Shown here one piece after another: positions 1-27,647 of a stretch of 64,000 nucleotides of DNA. The DNA lies in assembly GCA_018105865.1 (NCBI GenBank), contig CM030848.1, positions 14,701,809 through 14,765,808 of the forward strand, in the 5' to 3' direction. The first letter of the stretch is position 1, and every line of letters begins with the position of its first letter. The translations under genes were made by a program, and so were the position numbers. Under the pieces are notes generated by a model. It was given only the letters and a program-made list of their open reading frames with translations. It did not search any database and was not told the origin of the DNA. The stretch is from Metaphire vulgaris. Its lineage: Eukaryota > Annelida > Clitellata > Crassiclitellata > Megascolecidae.

Positions 1-4
1 GCCA

Positions 5-7
<3 letters not shown>

Positions 8-56
<49 letters not shown>
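8..56. repeat. (AT)n microsatellite
   Basis: Pure AT dinucleotide run at the left window edge. The following 1.7 kb up to 1796 holds a long (ATT)n run at about 440-502, a short one at about 1631-1658, and a small TIR element at 714-786. I see no convincing exon there. It is probably intron of the gene whose last exon is at 1797. Confidence 0.9.
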
Positions 57-59
<3 letters not shown>

Positions 60-439
60 TATGGATGGATGGATCAGTTCTTCTGCAGTGTTCAGTCCAC
101 ACTGGCCGATGTTGACCGGAGTCATACATAGATGGCGCCCCGGTGGGATTTTGTGGCTTCTTTGGCATGGATTAACAGATCTTACTTACCATGAGACAAC
201 TGCATATTTAATGAGCGGGGAAATGCACTTTGGAAACTGGTGGGAAAATTCTGGCGCTCTTAAGCCAAGCAAAGTCGCGTTTTGGTCTCGTGCTATGCAC
301 TGACATCTTGTTCCACTTCATCTCTGATTTGTCAGTCGTTGTTTTTTTAGCACATTTTTCTAGTCATTCCAGATGTTTTTTGTTTGATTTTAGTTTCAAA
401 TAATTATTTGTTTGTATTTGTCTTGCATGTTCACTGTTA

Positions 440-502
<63 letters not shown>
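440..502. repeat. (ATT)n microsatellite
   Basis: About 20 uninterrupted ATT triplets in AT-rich non-coding sequence. It is one of more than a dozen such arrays in the window. Confidence 0.9.
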
Positions 503-503
<1 letters not shown>

Positions 504-713
504 TGAATTTTAAAAGTATTTTCATGTTATGAGTTTATGTATTTCAGAACAGATGATATCATTTTGATTCACTTGGTTATCAGAAATGTGGATACCATTT
601 GGTATCTAAGTACTTGATTGCTATGAGACCAGTGTGGGGATTTGCTTTCAGGTATATTTTCTTAAGCTGAATGTAATTTTTGGAATAAATCATAGAATTA
701 TTTAACACTAAGA

Positions 714-786
714 GGCCATCCATATATTATGTATGCAAAAGTCACATTTTCAGACCCATTAATGCATACGTAATATATGGATGGCC
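714..786. mobile_element. Fold-back MITE with CCATCCATATATTA-type TIRs
   Basis: The first and last roughly 25 bases are inverted copies with one mismatch (left starts GGCCATCCATATATTA, right ends TAATATATGGATGGCC), leaving about 23 bases between them. The TCCATA(A/T)ATTA.GT core is shared with larger elements at 30815-31147 and 43991-44387 and with diverged copies at 20117 and 29159. It has no coding capacity. Confidence 0.7.
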
Positions 787-1796
787 CCTAACTGCATGAT
801 TTTATTGTAGATGCTGAGACACTGAATTGCTAAATAAGTAAATATCTTTAATAGTATAATAGAATAGCAATATTTATATTTATCTGAGTGTCTAGTTGTA
901 ATTAGAATGTTTACCTCTGTTCATTGTTTTTCTCTTTTAATTTGATTTGATCTTTATCTTATTATGTATTTGACTTATTTAGTTTTGTTATTTTTTTATC
1001 GTTTGACCCACAATCTTTATTCTGCATTTATGATGCTCCACAAATGGTTTTGAAATGGGTTTAGCATGACAGCTGTAGGAGTGAAATATGACAAAACATC
1101 ACAGAACCCATTTTATCTACATGAAAGTGTGCCAGATTATATATAGGATATCTGAATATATCTGAATATATCTGTGCATAATATATACAGGCAACATATA
1201 TTTAACAGTTCTGGTCATCTTGGCTCCAGTTTTTATTTATTTTAAAGAATGGATTAGTTATTGAAGTTGTAATAATTGTGCACTCTTTGAAAGAGGAAGA
1301 GGTCTCATAAAATAGGCTTTTAATAAGTAGGGTTAAGTTTTTACAGCCAACATTTCATATAATAAGCACTTCTGTCTCAGTTTGCATTTTATAAGACACA
1401 TTACAGTATATGATATTTTTGTTATTTGTAGCATGGCTATATAACAAGTAAGTTTTGCATTTTTGTCTTGTATAATGATCATAAATGAATTATATTTTAA
1501 ATTTTTGCATTTAACTTCATAATTTTTCAGTTTGCAGTACCTGTTCTCTAAAATGCATTCATACAAATATTAATTAAGCTTTTCAATGCTGCTACACATG
1601 CTTACTTATCCTCCTAAACCACTTTAAATCATATATTATTATTATTATTATTATTATTTTGTAATATTGTTCATTTTGTGTTGACGTGCACTAGCTTGTT
1701 GGACTTGTGTGGCATTGTACAGTAATGTAAATTTGTAAAACTCTTGGCTTGTAAGAAATTGTCGTGTTTAATTTTGTCTGCATGATTTTCCCGTAG

Positions 1797-1944
1797 GTTC
1801 TCTGGTAGTGAGGTGGTAGCACAACAGCCACCCCCTGTGGCTCCGGCCCCAGCTCCAGCTCCAAGTGATTCTGACCCTTCAAGGCCCCATCAAAGCGGAG
1901 GTGGTGGTGGTGGTGGAGCTGCCGGCAACAAAGGCTCGAAATGA
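1797..1944 (+). CDS. Last coding exon of an unrecognised upstream gene
   Basis: A pyrimidine-rich acceptor ending CCCGTAG precedes an open frame that stops at TGA 1942-1944. After one base completing a split codon, it encodes 48 residues: a hydrophilic tail beginning FSGSEVVAQQPPPVAPAPAP, then a polyglycine run and a basic AGNKGSK C-terminus. Base composition is clearly higher in GC than the surroundings. Low-complexity Pro/Ala and Gly stretches make homology calls unreliable and I do not recognise the protein. The upstream exons are not identified in the window. Confidence 0.6.
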
Positions 1945-2665
1945 GTTTTCTTCCTGCTACCGGGCCGTCGAATCTGATGCACACTTGGCCCGACTTGCGT
2001 TGCCGCTTGACGTATAAACTTTCATTGACCAAATTTATACGTTGTGTGTTAAGGCTCCTGACTATATGCATTTTTCGGCATTGTTTAGTATCTTCTAGGA
2101 TTACCGTTGTGACTGACTACTTAGCATTTAGGATCGGAATATTTTATTATTTCTCTCTTTTTTCCTCTTCGTTCTATATGGTGCGCGTAGCAGTGCGTGA
2201 TAATGATAAGTGTGGCTTGATATGATCGGCTGGACCTGTTTTGCCATTAATCAGACTTTCAAAAATCGTTATAGAAGTTGAGAACATTTTTCCTGAAATT
2301 TTGTGTCGTTATTGTCAGGAAAAAAACTTTGCAGTGTACTTTCTCTGTGGTCTTATGTTATGGATCATTATGAAAATTACAGTTATGTTGCTGAAGTGAT
2401 CCAAATTGTTATCCGATACAGCACGAGTACATCGTTGTATTAGTGGACGAACTTGTAAAGAGTTTCTGTGATGTGATGGTTATCTTGGGCATGCCTTGAA
2501 TGAAACTGTAAAATACTGTTATTAGTGTTGCAGTATTTGGATGATGTGATGGAGACAGTTTTAATCTCAGTGTGACATTAAAAACTGAATTTCTGTTACA
2601 ATTTGACACAGTTGTCGTTAGTATCTGATGCAGGAATAATTTAATGTCACCGATGTCACTTATTT

Positions 2666-2671
2666 AATAAA
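2666..2671 (+). promoter_or_regulatory. Putative polyadenylation signal AATAAA
   Basis: AATAAA lies 722 bases after the stop codon at 1942-1944, in AT-rich sequence on the same strand. It is the first canonical signal after that exon, so the upstream gene probably ends near 2690. The interval 2672-3669 shows no exon and should hold the promoter and 5' UTR of the furin-like gene; I see no clear TATA box. Confidence 0.45.
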
Positions 2672-3669
2672 CCTAACCAACAAAACAAAATATCGTTGCT
2701 TTGTGATATTCATGCTAGAATATGAGTTCATCAGTGCAAAGAAATGTCTAACTAGTTTTAATTTTGGACACCCCTCCCATCTTGTTCATATGAACCAATA
2801 CTACATTATATTTATACAATATTAACCTACAATATGTGCAAGACCAATCTAATATAATAGTAATTACCAGTAGGTTACTTCTGAAAGTATTTACACTAAT
2901 AACTGATCAGGCACTACAAAATCATTTTGACCCATTATCAAAAAATGGTGCAGTGAATCAGTGATGCCATTAGTACCAATTTGTTAAACTTAATTTTGAT
3001 AAAAACTGCTACAGAGAATACCCTGGTATTTTTGCAGACTTTATAGAATCCTCTGACAAATGAATTTTGACATACAGGTTGAAAGGCTTATTTTAGAAAC
3101 GAAAAGTATGACAGGTAGAAATATATTTGACCATCGTCTCATATATAACGATAAAGTATACTATTTTTGTAAAGACATTAAAATCTTTTGTGGGTTTTAA
3201 GAGAATTTTAGTAGTTCACTGGTGAGCTTTTAGATGCTACTGGATTTTAAATATTCAGACGTGGAACCATGAAGGTATTTAGAATTTTAGATAATACCTC
3301 CATGCGTGGAACGCTCTAAAACTAACAGCGGCAACAATAGTCATTATCTGAGAATCTCGTGATTTGTTTATGGCTTCTGTTATATTTCGTTTTTATTGGC
3401 ACCAAATGGGAACGAAATTTATCTAGCGCCTCTTCTTCTAGGCAGGAAGACTTGACGCTCTGCGATCAAACCAGTCGATTATACATCTGCTGCTGTTGGT
3501 CGCGTACAGAGAAGATCTGAATTAAAACGGATCTGTTCAATTAGTTTTGCCGTGGAAGATCTTTTATCATTTATTCTCGAAATATCGTCGTTATATTTCG
3601 TGATAGAAACCCTCGTTTTCTTAAAAACTTTCCGTTTATTCGCGATCTGTAAGCCCGTGACCGAAGGGG

Positions 3670-20084
<16,415 letters not shown>

Positions 20085-20116
20085 CGGGCGACGCGCCCGG
20101 AAGCGAGTCGGGGCTC

Positions 20117-20249
20117 GTCCATATAGTACGCACGCCGCAGAAAATGCAGATTTTAAACTCCCCCCGTTGCACGCACCGTACATACACAAAATCCATGAAA
20201 TCCAACCTCCATCCCTCCCCCCATAGTGCGCACGTACTATATGGATGGA
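20117..20249. mobile_element. MITE with TCCATATAGTACG TIRs in the furin 3' UTR
   Basis: Inverted ends TCCATATAGTACG and CGTACTATATGGA lie 33 bases after the furin stop codon. The interior is C-rich on this strand. A diverged relative is at 29159-29279. If the furin transcript extends downstream, the fold-back would be carried in its 3' UTR. Confidence 0.6.
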
Positions 20250-21046
20250 TCCTCGTCGCCATCTTGCCCCCTCCACGTCTGTTTTCATCTGAAGTAACAT
20301 CGGATAGACAGGCACGCTTCCCGTTGTTTAGGGGTTCGGTCTTCTGTCTTGGAATAACGGAAGCAAATGTGTCCCGTGTTGATTGTGTGATTGAAATTTT
20401 TACTACTGCAATTAATTCCAGGTTTATTTTCTGTGTATTTTTGCTGATCATGTGCCATTATGTTCACTCAAGGAAGGTAATTTGCAAACGTATGTTATGT
20501 GGCGATGGATAACGACGAATGACGTGTACCTTTCCCAGCCGCTGGGTGAAAATTGGATAGGGAAAAGCATATCTTGCAGTTGATGCATCATAACAAATCT
20601 GTGTGTGTGTGTGTGTGAGTGTGAGTGTGTTTTGCTGGTGGCCTGAATCTACATGTAGAGTATATCATAGCCGTAGGGTTTCTGTTTTTTAGCATTTGTG
20701 TTACGTGGCCATAGTTTTAAATCGGGTCTTTCATCTTATGTACGATCGTAACGTGTTTATCAAAATTGCTGTTTTCGAACGGGCTTCGGCTAGACTTAGC
20801 AGGGTAACGCCGCCAAACTATCAAAGAAACACCCGAGCCAGTTTCTACTGAAATCGACAGAACAGGCTTTGGTTGTCACTGTGGAATTATATTGTCTGAT
20901 TCTCGATATATTATTGTTTGGTTGTGCTGCTTATGTGTGGTAATTGCATTACCTTTGGCTGTTTATTAACCCTGTGGACCGATAAAATCTGTATTCCTGT
21001 TTCATAATCTATTGCCTGTGTAACTCACTGGGCCAAAGGGTTAAAC

Positions 21047-21409
21047 CAGGGGTGGCCAATCTACGGCTCGTGAAAAGTTTTACAAAAAATTCTTTTTGCA
21101 GATTAACCGCTCAACAGAAGCATACAATCGACACAGGGCAGTATTAATTTGCCTGGCTGCCAATTTTTTTATCATAGGTCCCATAAAAATAGCAGCGGGG
21201 AATTAACCCCTTAACCGTGTATTTAACTGTAACTCAATGTAAAATGGACGGGTATATCCGGGGTTCCCAGCAAAGGGGTTAATGAAATTTTGCAAAGAGT
21301 TGGATCATGCTACCTCGTTTTCTTCGTGTCTAATAGTGACAACGTGGCTCCCAGGCTTTTCAAAATTGTCATTTGTGGCTCGCGCCTTCCATGGATTTGG
21401 CCACCCCGG
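21047..21409. mobile_element. hAT-type non-autonomous element with 8-bp TSD
   Basis: It starts CAGGGGTGGCCAA and ends TTGGCCACCCCGG, inverted ends with one mismatch. The eight bases GGTTAAAC occur immediately on both sides (21039-21046 and 21410-21417), a perfect hAT-size target-site duplication. No transposase frame. A piggyBac-like MITE (21202-21283) is inserted in it. Confidence 0.88.
21202..21283 (+). mobile_element. piggyBac-like MITE, copy 3, nested in a hAT element
   Basis: Ends TTAACCCCTTAACC and AAAGGGGTTAA with TTAA on both sides; interior GGACGGGTATATCCGGGG matches the 4427 and 10733 copies. It lies fully inside the hAT element, so this family moved after the hAT insertion. Confidence 0.78.
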
Positions 21410-23612
21410 GGTTAAACTCGTATTTAGCTGAATTTTGATGTAGCCTAAGCCTGCTATTTTCTGATGGGTGTTTGTGGAAGCACAATTGTTGAGTGTGGTG
21501 AAAGTGGATTCTGGGTGTTTTTGGTTATTGTGATGCGGTAACATTCAGCCATAGAAAATGAAATTCTCATTATTTTTTGTTTTTATGTTTGGTTATTTTT
21601 CGAACTTGTTTACGGGCGTTATTAATACGATTTATGATCTTGCATGGGCGTATTAATACAATTTATGATCTTGCATTTCTGTTATATCAGCCGGCAGACG
21701 CACAGATCCCAAAATGAATGTCTCATTATTTTTCGTTTTTATGTTTGGTTATTTTTAAAACTTGTTTACGGGCGTTATTAATACGATTTATGATCTTGAA
21801 TTTCTGTTATATTTGGCATTTTTGCTTACAACTTCAGACACAGTGAAATATACAATTGTCAGCAAATCTCTAAAATTGTCTAAACCCATCCTATATTATT
21901 ATGTTATTCTTCACTGCCAGGCAGGGTGTTGATTATTGAAGATATTTCTACTATTATTCTACATGAAATTACTCGTCTTGCTGATATACATATAGGAAAT
22001 ATGATGTGTATATAAAACACATTGTAGGTTTTGTATGTAATTTCATATATCGTTACATATGTGATACGTTTAGATGCTGATATTTGAAGTATTTACATCT
22101 TTACAGTAATAATTAATACATTAATTTGCAAAAATTTATGTTAGACACAGACTTTGTATGAAAACTTCAGTACATTTAGCATTTATTACTTAGTTATGTA
22201 TACATGTGCAGTTGCTTGATGATGCAGTGTTACTGCATTTTCACACACATAATGCATACGAGTGTACAGCTATTTACAGATTTAACATGTATAGTATTTC
22301 ACCCACGTAGTTACTGTAGTTAGTTAACCAGCATATCTAAGGTGGCAGCTGTACAAACGATACAATAGATGCATGTACAGTAGATGGGTAGTCTAGACTC
22401 CAGACCATATACGGTGTAGTTAATTTAATTCCACACACTTGTGCATTGTTTATTTGTAACGTACAAGTATATTCCATAAGATGCACACTTTTTGGCTTAA
22501 AATACCTTACGATTACGTTACACTGTGGAATATTTAAACGTTAGTGTTAGCGAGTTGTTGTGTGTTAGGATGCAATAGCATTGTTTTCATTTTACGACTT
22601 GATATGACGAGATTTCTCTGTGTTAGCAAAGTTGCTCATTCCGGAAAACCATTCTGTCTGAAATTTCTTGTAATTAACCAAGTTCTTGGAAATTGTTACT
22701 GGTACAGTAGATCTGTGGACAGTTACGTTACTGTTACAATATTTATCGAAGCTGTTAGTTTGGTCTTTTGCGTTTGATGAAAATGGTCTATTAGTCTGGA
22801 AGTCTAGGTATATACCAGTACTTGAAATTTGTTGGTTGGTAGATCAAGCTGTTCGGCCATTAATATGTTTTATCTTGTATTATTTTGCATTTCAAATTTC
22901 TGCATTTTGGCCAACATTTGACTGCCAGGGTCGTGGTCGTGCATGACCCCTTTTTGAGACGAAAAATTTGAGTGGTAGTAGTCCAAACCCATTTTTAAAA
23001 ATCAAACCGTTATGTTATACAATATGAAATTTCTGATTTTAACATAAAATTTGGACATCTAGATGTTCCTTTGGTTGAGAGAAAAAGGTTGGTAAGTACT
23101 GATGGTTTAACCAATTTCATTTTCTAGGTTCTGATGTAGTCTTCTTTGTTTGATAAGTATGTTTCTATTAAATACAGTATGTATTACTTTTGCTGTTAAT
23201 AAAACTTGTATCTCAACTGGATTTTGATCTGGTATACAATTATATCAAGTCTTTGTAAAAAAGGATTCAAGATACTTGAAATTATATTGTAATGTTGTGT
23301 TGTGTACCAACTGCTATCAATAAATGATAACATATTGTGAACAAATCTCAATTTTTGCCATATAGTTATTTAATTCATCAATAAAAATTCACCCACAAAC
23401 ATTGTATGCAGACAATCGGTTAACAAGTAAACATTCCAAGCCCGGATCTGTTACTGGTACGCATAACGTCACACACTCAGGCCCCAACAATGTAGAACAA
23501 ACAGACAATTTTGTCGATTTTACCTTTAACTCCTGATCGGATTACTTATTGCCAATGGTTTTGCTTGAAATTTTATAATAGCATTTTCATACCGTGATGG
23601 GTGCGTTTTGAA

Positions 23613-23698
23613 CAGGGATATTTCTAGGATTGTGAATTTGGGGGTGTCGACCTCAAATTGGGGGAGGGGGCTGTTGGGGGGGTGTAAAAATATCCCTG
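23613..23698. mobile_element. hAT-like MITE, family CAGGGATATTT, copy A
   Basis: 86 bp from CAGGGATATTTCTAGGATTG to TGTAAAAATATCCCTG, with GTTTTGAA immediately on both sides (23605-23612 and 23699-23706), a perfect 8-bp duplication. Longer versions are at 31556-31749 and 45317-45507. The G-rich interior contains GTCGACCTCAAATTGGGGG. Confidence 0.85.
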
Positions 23699-23986
23699 GT
23701 TTTGAATGCCCAAAAGTGAAGCTTTTGCTCAAAAAATATCCGAACTGCCTTGTAGTACAACAACACTTGTGAACCTCAGGGAGTCTCTCCCTCTACCAAG
23801 AAAATACCAAATTCAACCGCATTCACGCGTCCTTGTGGTGACATTTCGTCGAGAAACTTGGCCGCTTCGCTTCCAATGATTTTTTCATTGTAAATTCAGC
23901 CGCGGCAGTGCAAGGCTCGACAGCAACGGCATCGATCCATCCCGTTTTGCTGTGCCCGTTGCACTCGACCCGCGCCCGTCCGGATG

Positions 23987-25585
<1,599 letters not shown>

Positions 25586-26094
25586 ACTGCGGCCCCCGTC
25601 CAACTCTGGTGACTTATCAAAATTCGATCGTCGAATCCATCGTCAGAGAAACCTTTTCCTGCGAAATCTCGTCTCGACAACCCTGCCTCCTCCTCCGACC
25701 ATCAAACACAAACCAGCCGAGAGACACGGTTGCCTTCCTCGTCTGTCAATCACGCACTTACGTTACGTCATCTGGTAAAAATAGCCGACATTCACCCGCT
25801 CAAGGCCGTTTGTCAATTTTTTTTTCTCTCTCTTTGTGTGGCGCTTGTTTTGAGTGACGTTTTGACATTGGGCCGTTACGGCATTACAAAGGCTTTGAGG
25901 TTTGTCTCTTAATTAACTTCGGCACTTAATAAAATTGAATTTTAGTTGGGCTTGCGAGCAAAAAAATGGCTAAACTGTGGCCCAAGTTTTTTTCTCGCTG
26001 ACTATTTAACTCTTGCTAAATTCAATCAAGAGGTGATTGCATAAATCAAGCCAAATCACACCTTGGAAGGACTGATCCTAAAACAAAACCTGGA

Positions 26095-26295
26095 GTTTTG
26101 GGGTATATTGTGAGGAGATTCGATTCGCTGGAGAAATCATTGATGCTAACAGCTGTTGAGGGGAAAAGAAAAAGAGGAAGACAAAAGAAAAGATGAACAT
26201 GAACATCGAGGGACTGAGAAACGCGGACGAGGACAGAAAAGGATGGCATATCAAAGTCCATAATGTCACACAAAGTCGGAGACTACTGAACGACT
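26095..26295 (+). mobile_element. Relic of a LINE C-terminal end
   Basis: One frame reads RRFDSLEKSLMLTAVEGKRK followed by RGRQKKR and then stops where a tryptophan would be expected (TGA for TGG). Later pieces resemble the tail downstream of the reverse transcriptase in RTE/BovB-like LINEs. Too decayed to be coding. The region 25586-27647 otherwise holds microsatellites and no gene; it should contain the CREBL2 and SDR promoters. Confidence 0.6.
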
Positions 26296-26387
26296 GAAAC
26301 AGAGAAATTATTTAATAGAAATTTCTTTTAATTAATTTCGAGAAATTTAGTTTTCAAATTAAGCAAAATCCAATGTCTAGCGGAATG

Positions 26388-26522
<135 letters not shown>

Positions 26523-26999
26523 TCGCTTAGCACGTTTCATAATCACTATGGCACGTTTATTTAAAGGCATATTCGTCATAGATTTATTATAATACATAAT
26601 AATCAAAGCCTCATTTACAACTTTGATAATAATCAAAGTTGTACATTTATGATAATAAAGTCTATGATTTCCGTAGCATAGTATGTCCATCTGGCGAATG
26701 AATTTATAATTAGAGCACGTGTTTCTACTTGGAGGTTTCTAATGATAACAGCAGCCTCAGAAGGTCGAAAAATAAGATGGCAGAGTTTTGCAAAGAATCA
26801 ACGTTTGACGCAGCATGAAAGCCGTTAATCGAGATGTTGTTTTGGATTGTATTAACAGCTTTATTTGATATTTAACAGGTAATCCTCCGGTAGTTGTTTT
26901 GAGTAGACTATAGAAATTGCGTAAGAATTACAACAACCAATATAGACGACAAGGACGACGACAACAACAACTGCTGCTGCTGTTGTTGTTACTGCTGTT

Positions 27000-27011
27000 G
27001 CTACTACTACT

Positions 27012-27086
<75 letters not shown>

Positions 27087-27195
27087 CATCATCATTTTTA
27101 TATCTCTATCCCATTACTACTACTGATAATAATCACAGCTGTGTTTAGAGTGGTTCAATGAAATTTGTCCTGTATGAGAACCACTGTCATGTGCA
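27000..27195. repeat. (TAC)n array with GTTTAGAGTGGTTC hairpin motif
   Basis: A TAC array to about 27087 is followed at 27142 by GTTTAGAGTGGTTCAATG and, inverted, GAGAACCACT. Same arrangement as at 7711 and 43921. Confidence 0.75.
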
Positions 27196-27310
27196 TGATA
27201 ACGTCTTCATAAGTCCTGAATATCTGAATATTATTTTAGTTGTCTCGTAGAAATTGTCTCGCCAGATGTTTCTGAACAACATCTTGTGCCTGACGACAAT
27301 TGTGAATAAA

Positions 27311-27431
27311 AGCGAGTTATATACTAATACCTCAGAGCCAGTTATATACTAATACCTCAAAGCCAGTTATATACTAATACCTCAAAGCCAGTTATATACT
27401 AATACCTCAAAGCCAGTTATATACTAATACC
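27311..27431 (+). repeat. 25-bp tandem repeat, five units
   Basis: GCCAGTTATATACTAATACC plus TCAAA repeats with exact 25-base spacing (starts of GTTATATACT at 27316, 27341, 27366 and on). Nearly identical units, 220 bases upstream of the SDR start codon. Confidence 0.9.
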
Positions 27432-27647
27432 TTTAATACTATGTTGTTATTTCAGAATTTATTTGACAAACTGTCCTTTATTAGTGACAGTAGCCATTGG
27501 ATCTGTACATGGTAGAGTCATCCATGTGTAGCAATGATGTATTCAGAATTGTTTGCCTTAATCACTAGCACTAATATTATATGTATACAAAAAGAAATAA
27601 TGGTGATTATAAATATTGTCTAAACATTTCTCAATTTACAACAGATC

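Larger units (their letters stand above)
20085..23345 (+). other. Probable furin 3' UTR and downstream sequence
   Basis: No coding exon is seen on either strand. Candidate AATAAA signals are at 23198-23203 and 23319-23324, the only good ones noticed, so the 3' UTR may be about 3.2 kb. The stretch contains the MITE at 20117, a TTAACCC...GGGTTAA pair at about 20966-21043, and the nested hAT/piggyBac pair at 21047. A 57-base segment around 21545-21605 is repeated near 21720-21790 with CTTGTTTACGGGCGTTATTA. Confidence 0.4.

Noticed and set aside
55..303. 82-codon open frame after the AT repeat, preceded by a possible acceptor TTCTGCAG
   Set aside because: No recognisable motif, no donor that joins known exons, and no coding support beyond openness. 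It could be an exon of the first gene but I cannot support it.
541..605. Possible small exon after ATTTCAG with an open frame (TDDIILIHLVIRN)
   Set aside because: Short, with an AT-rich donor context and no link to the exon at 1797; chance frames of this size are common.
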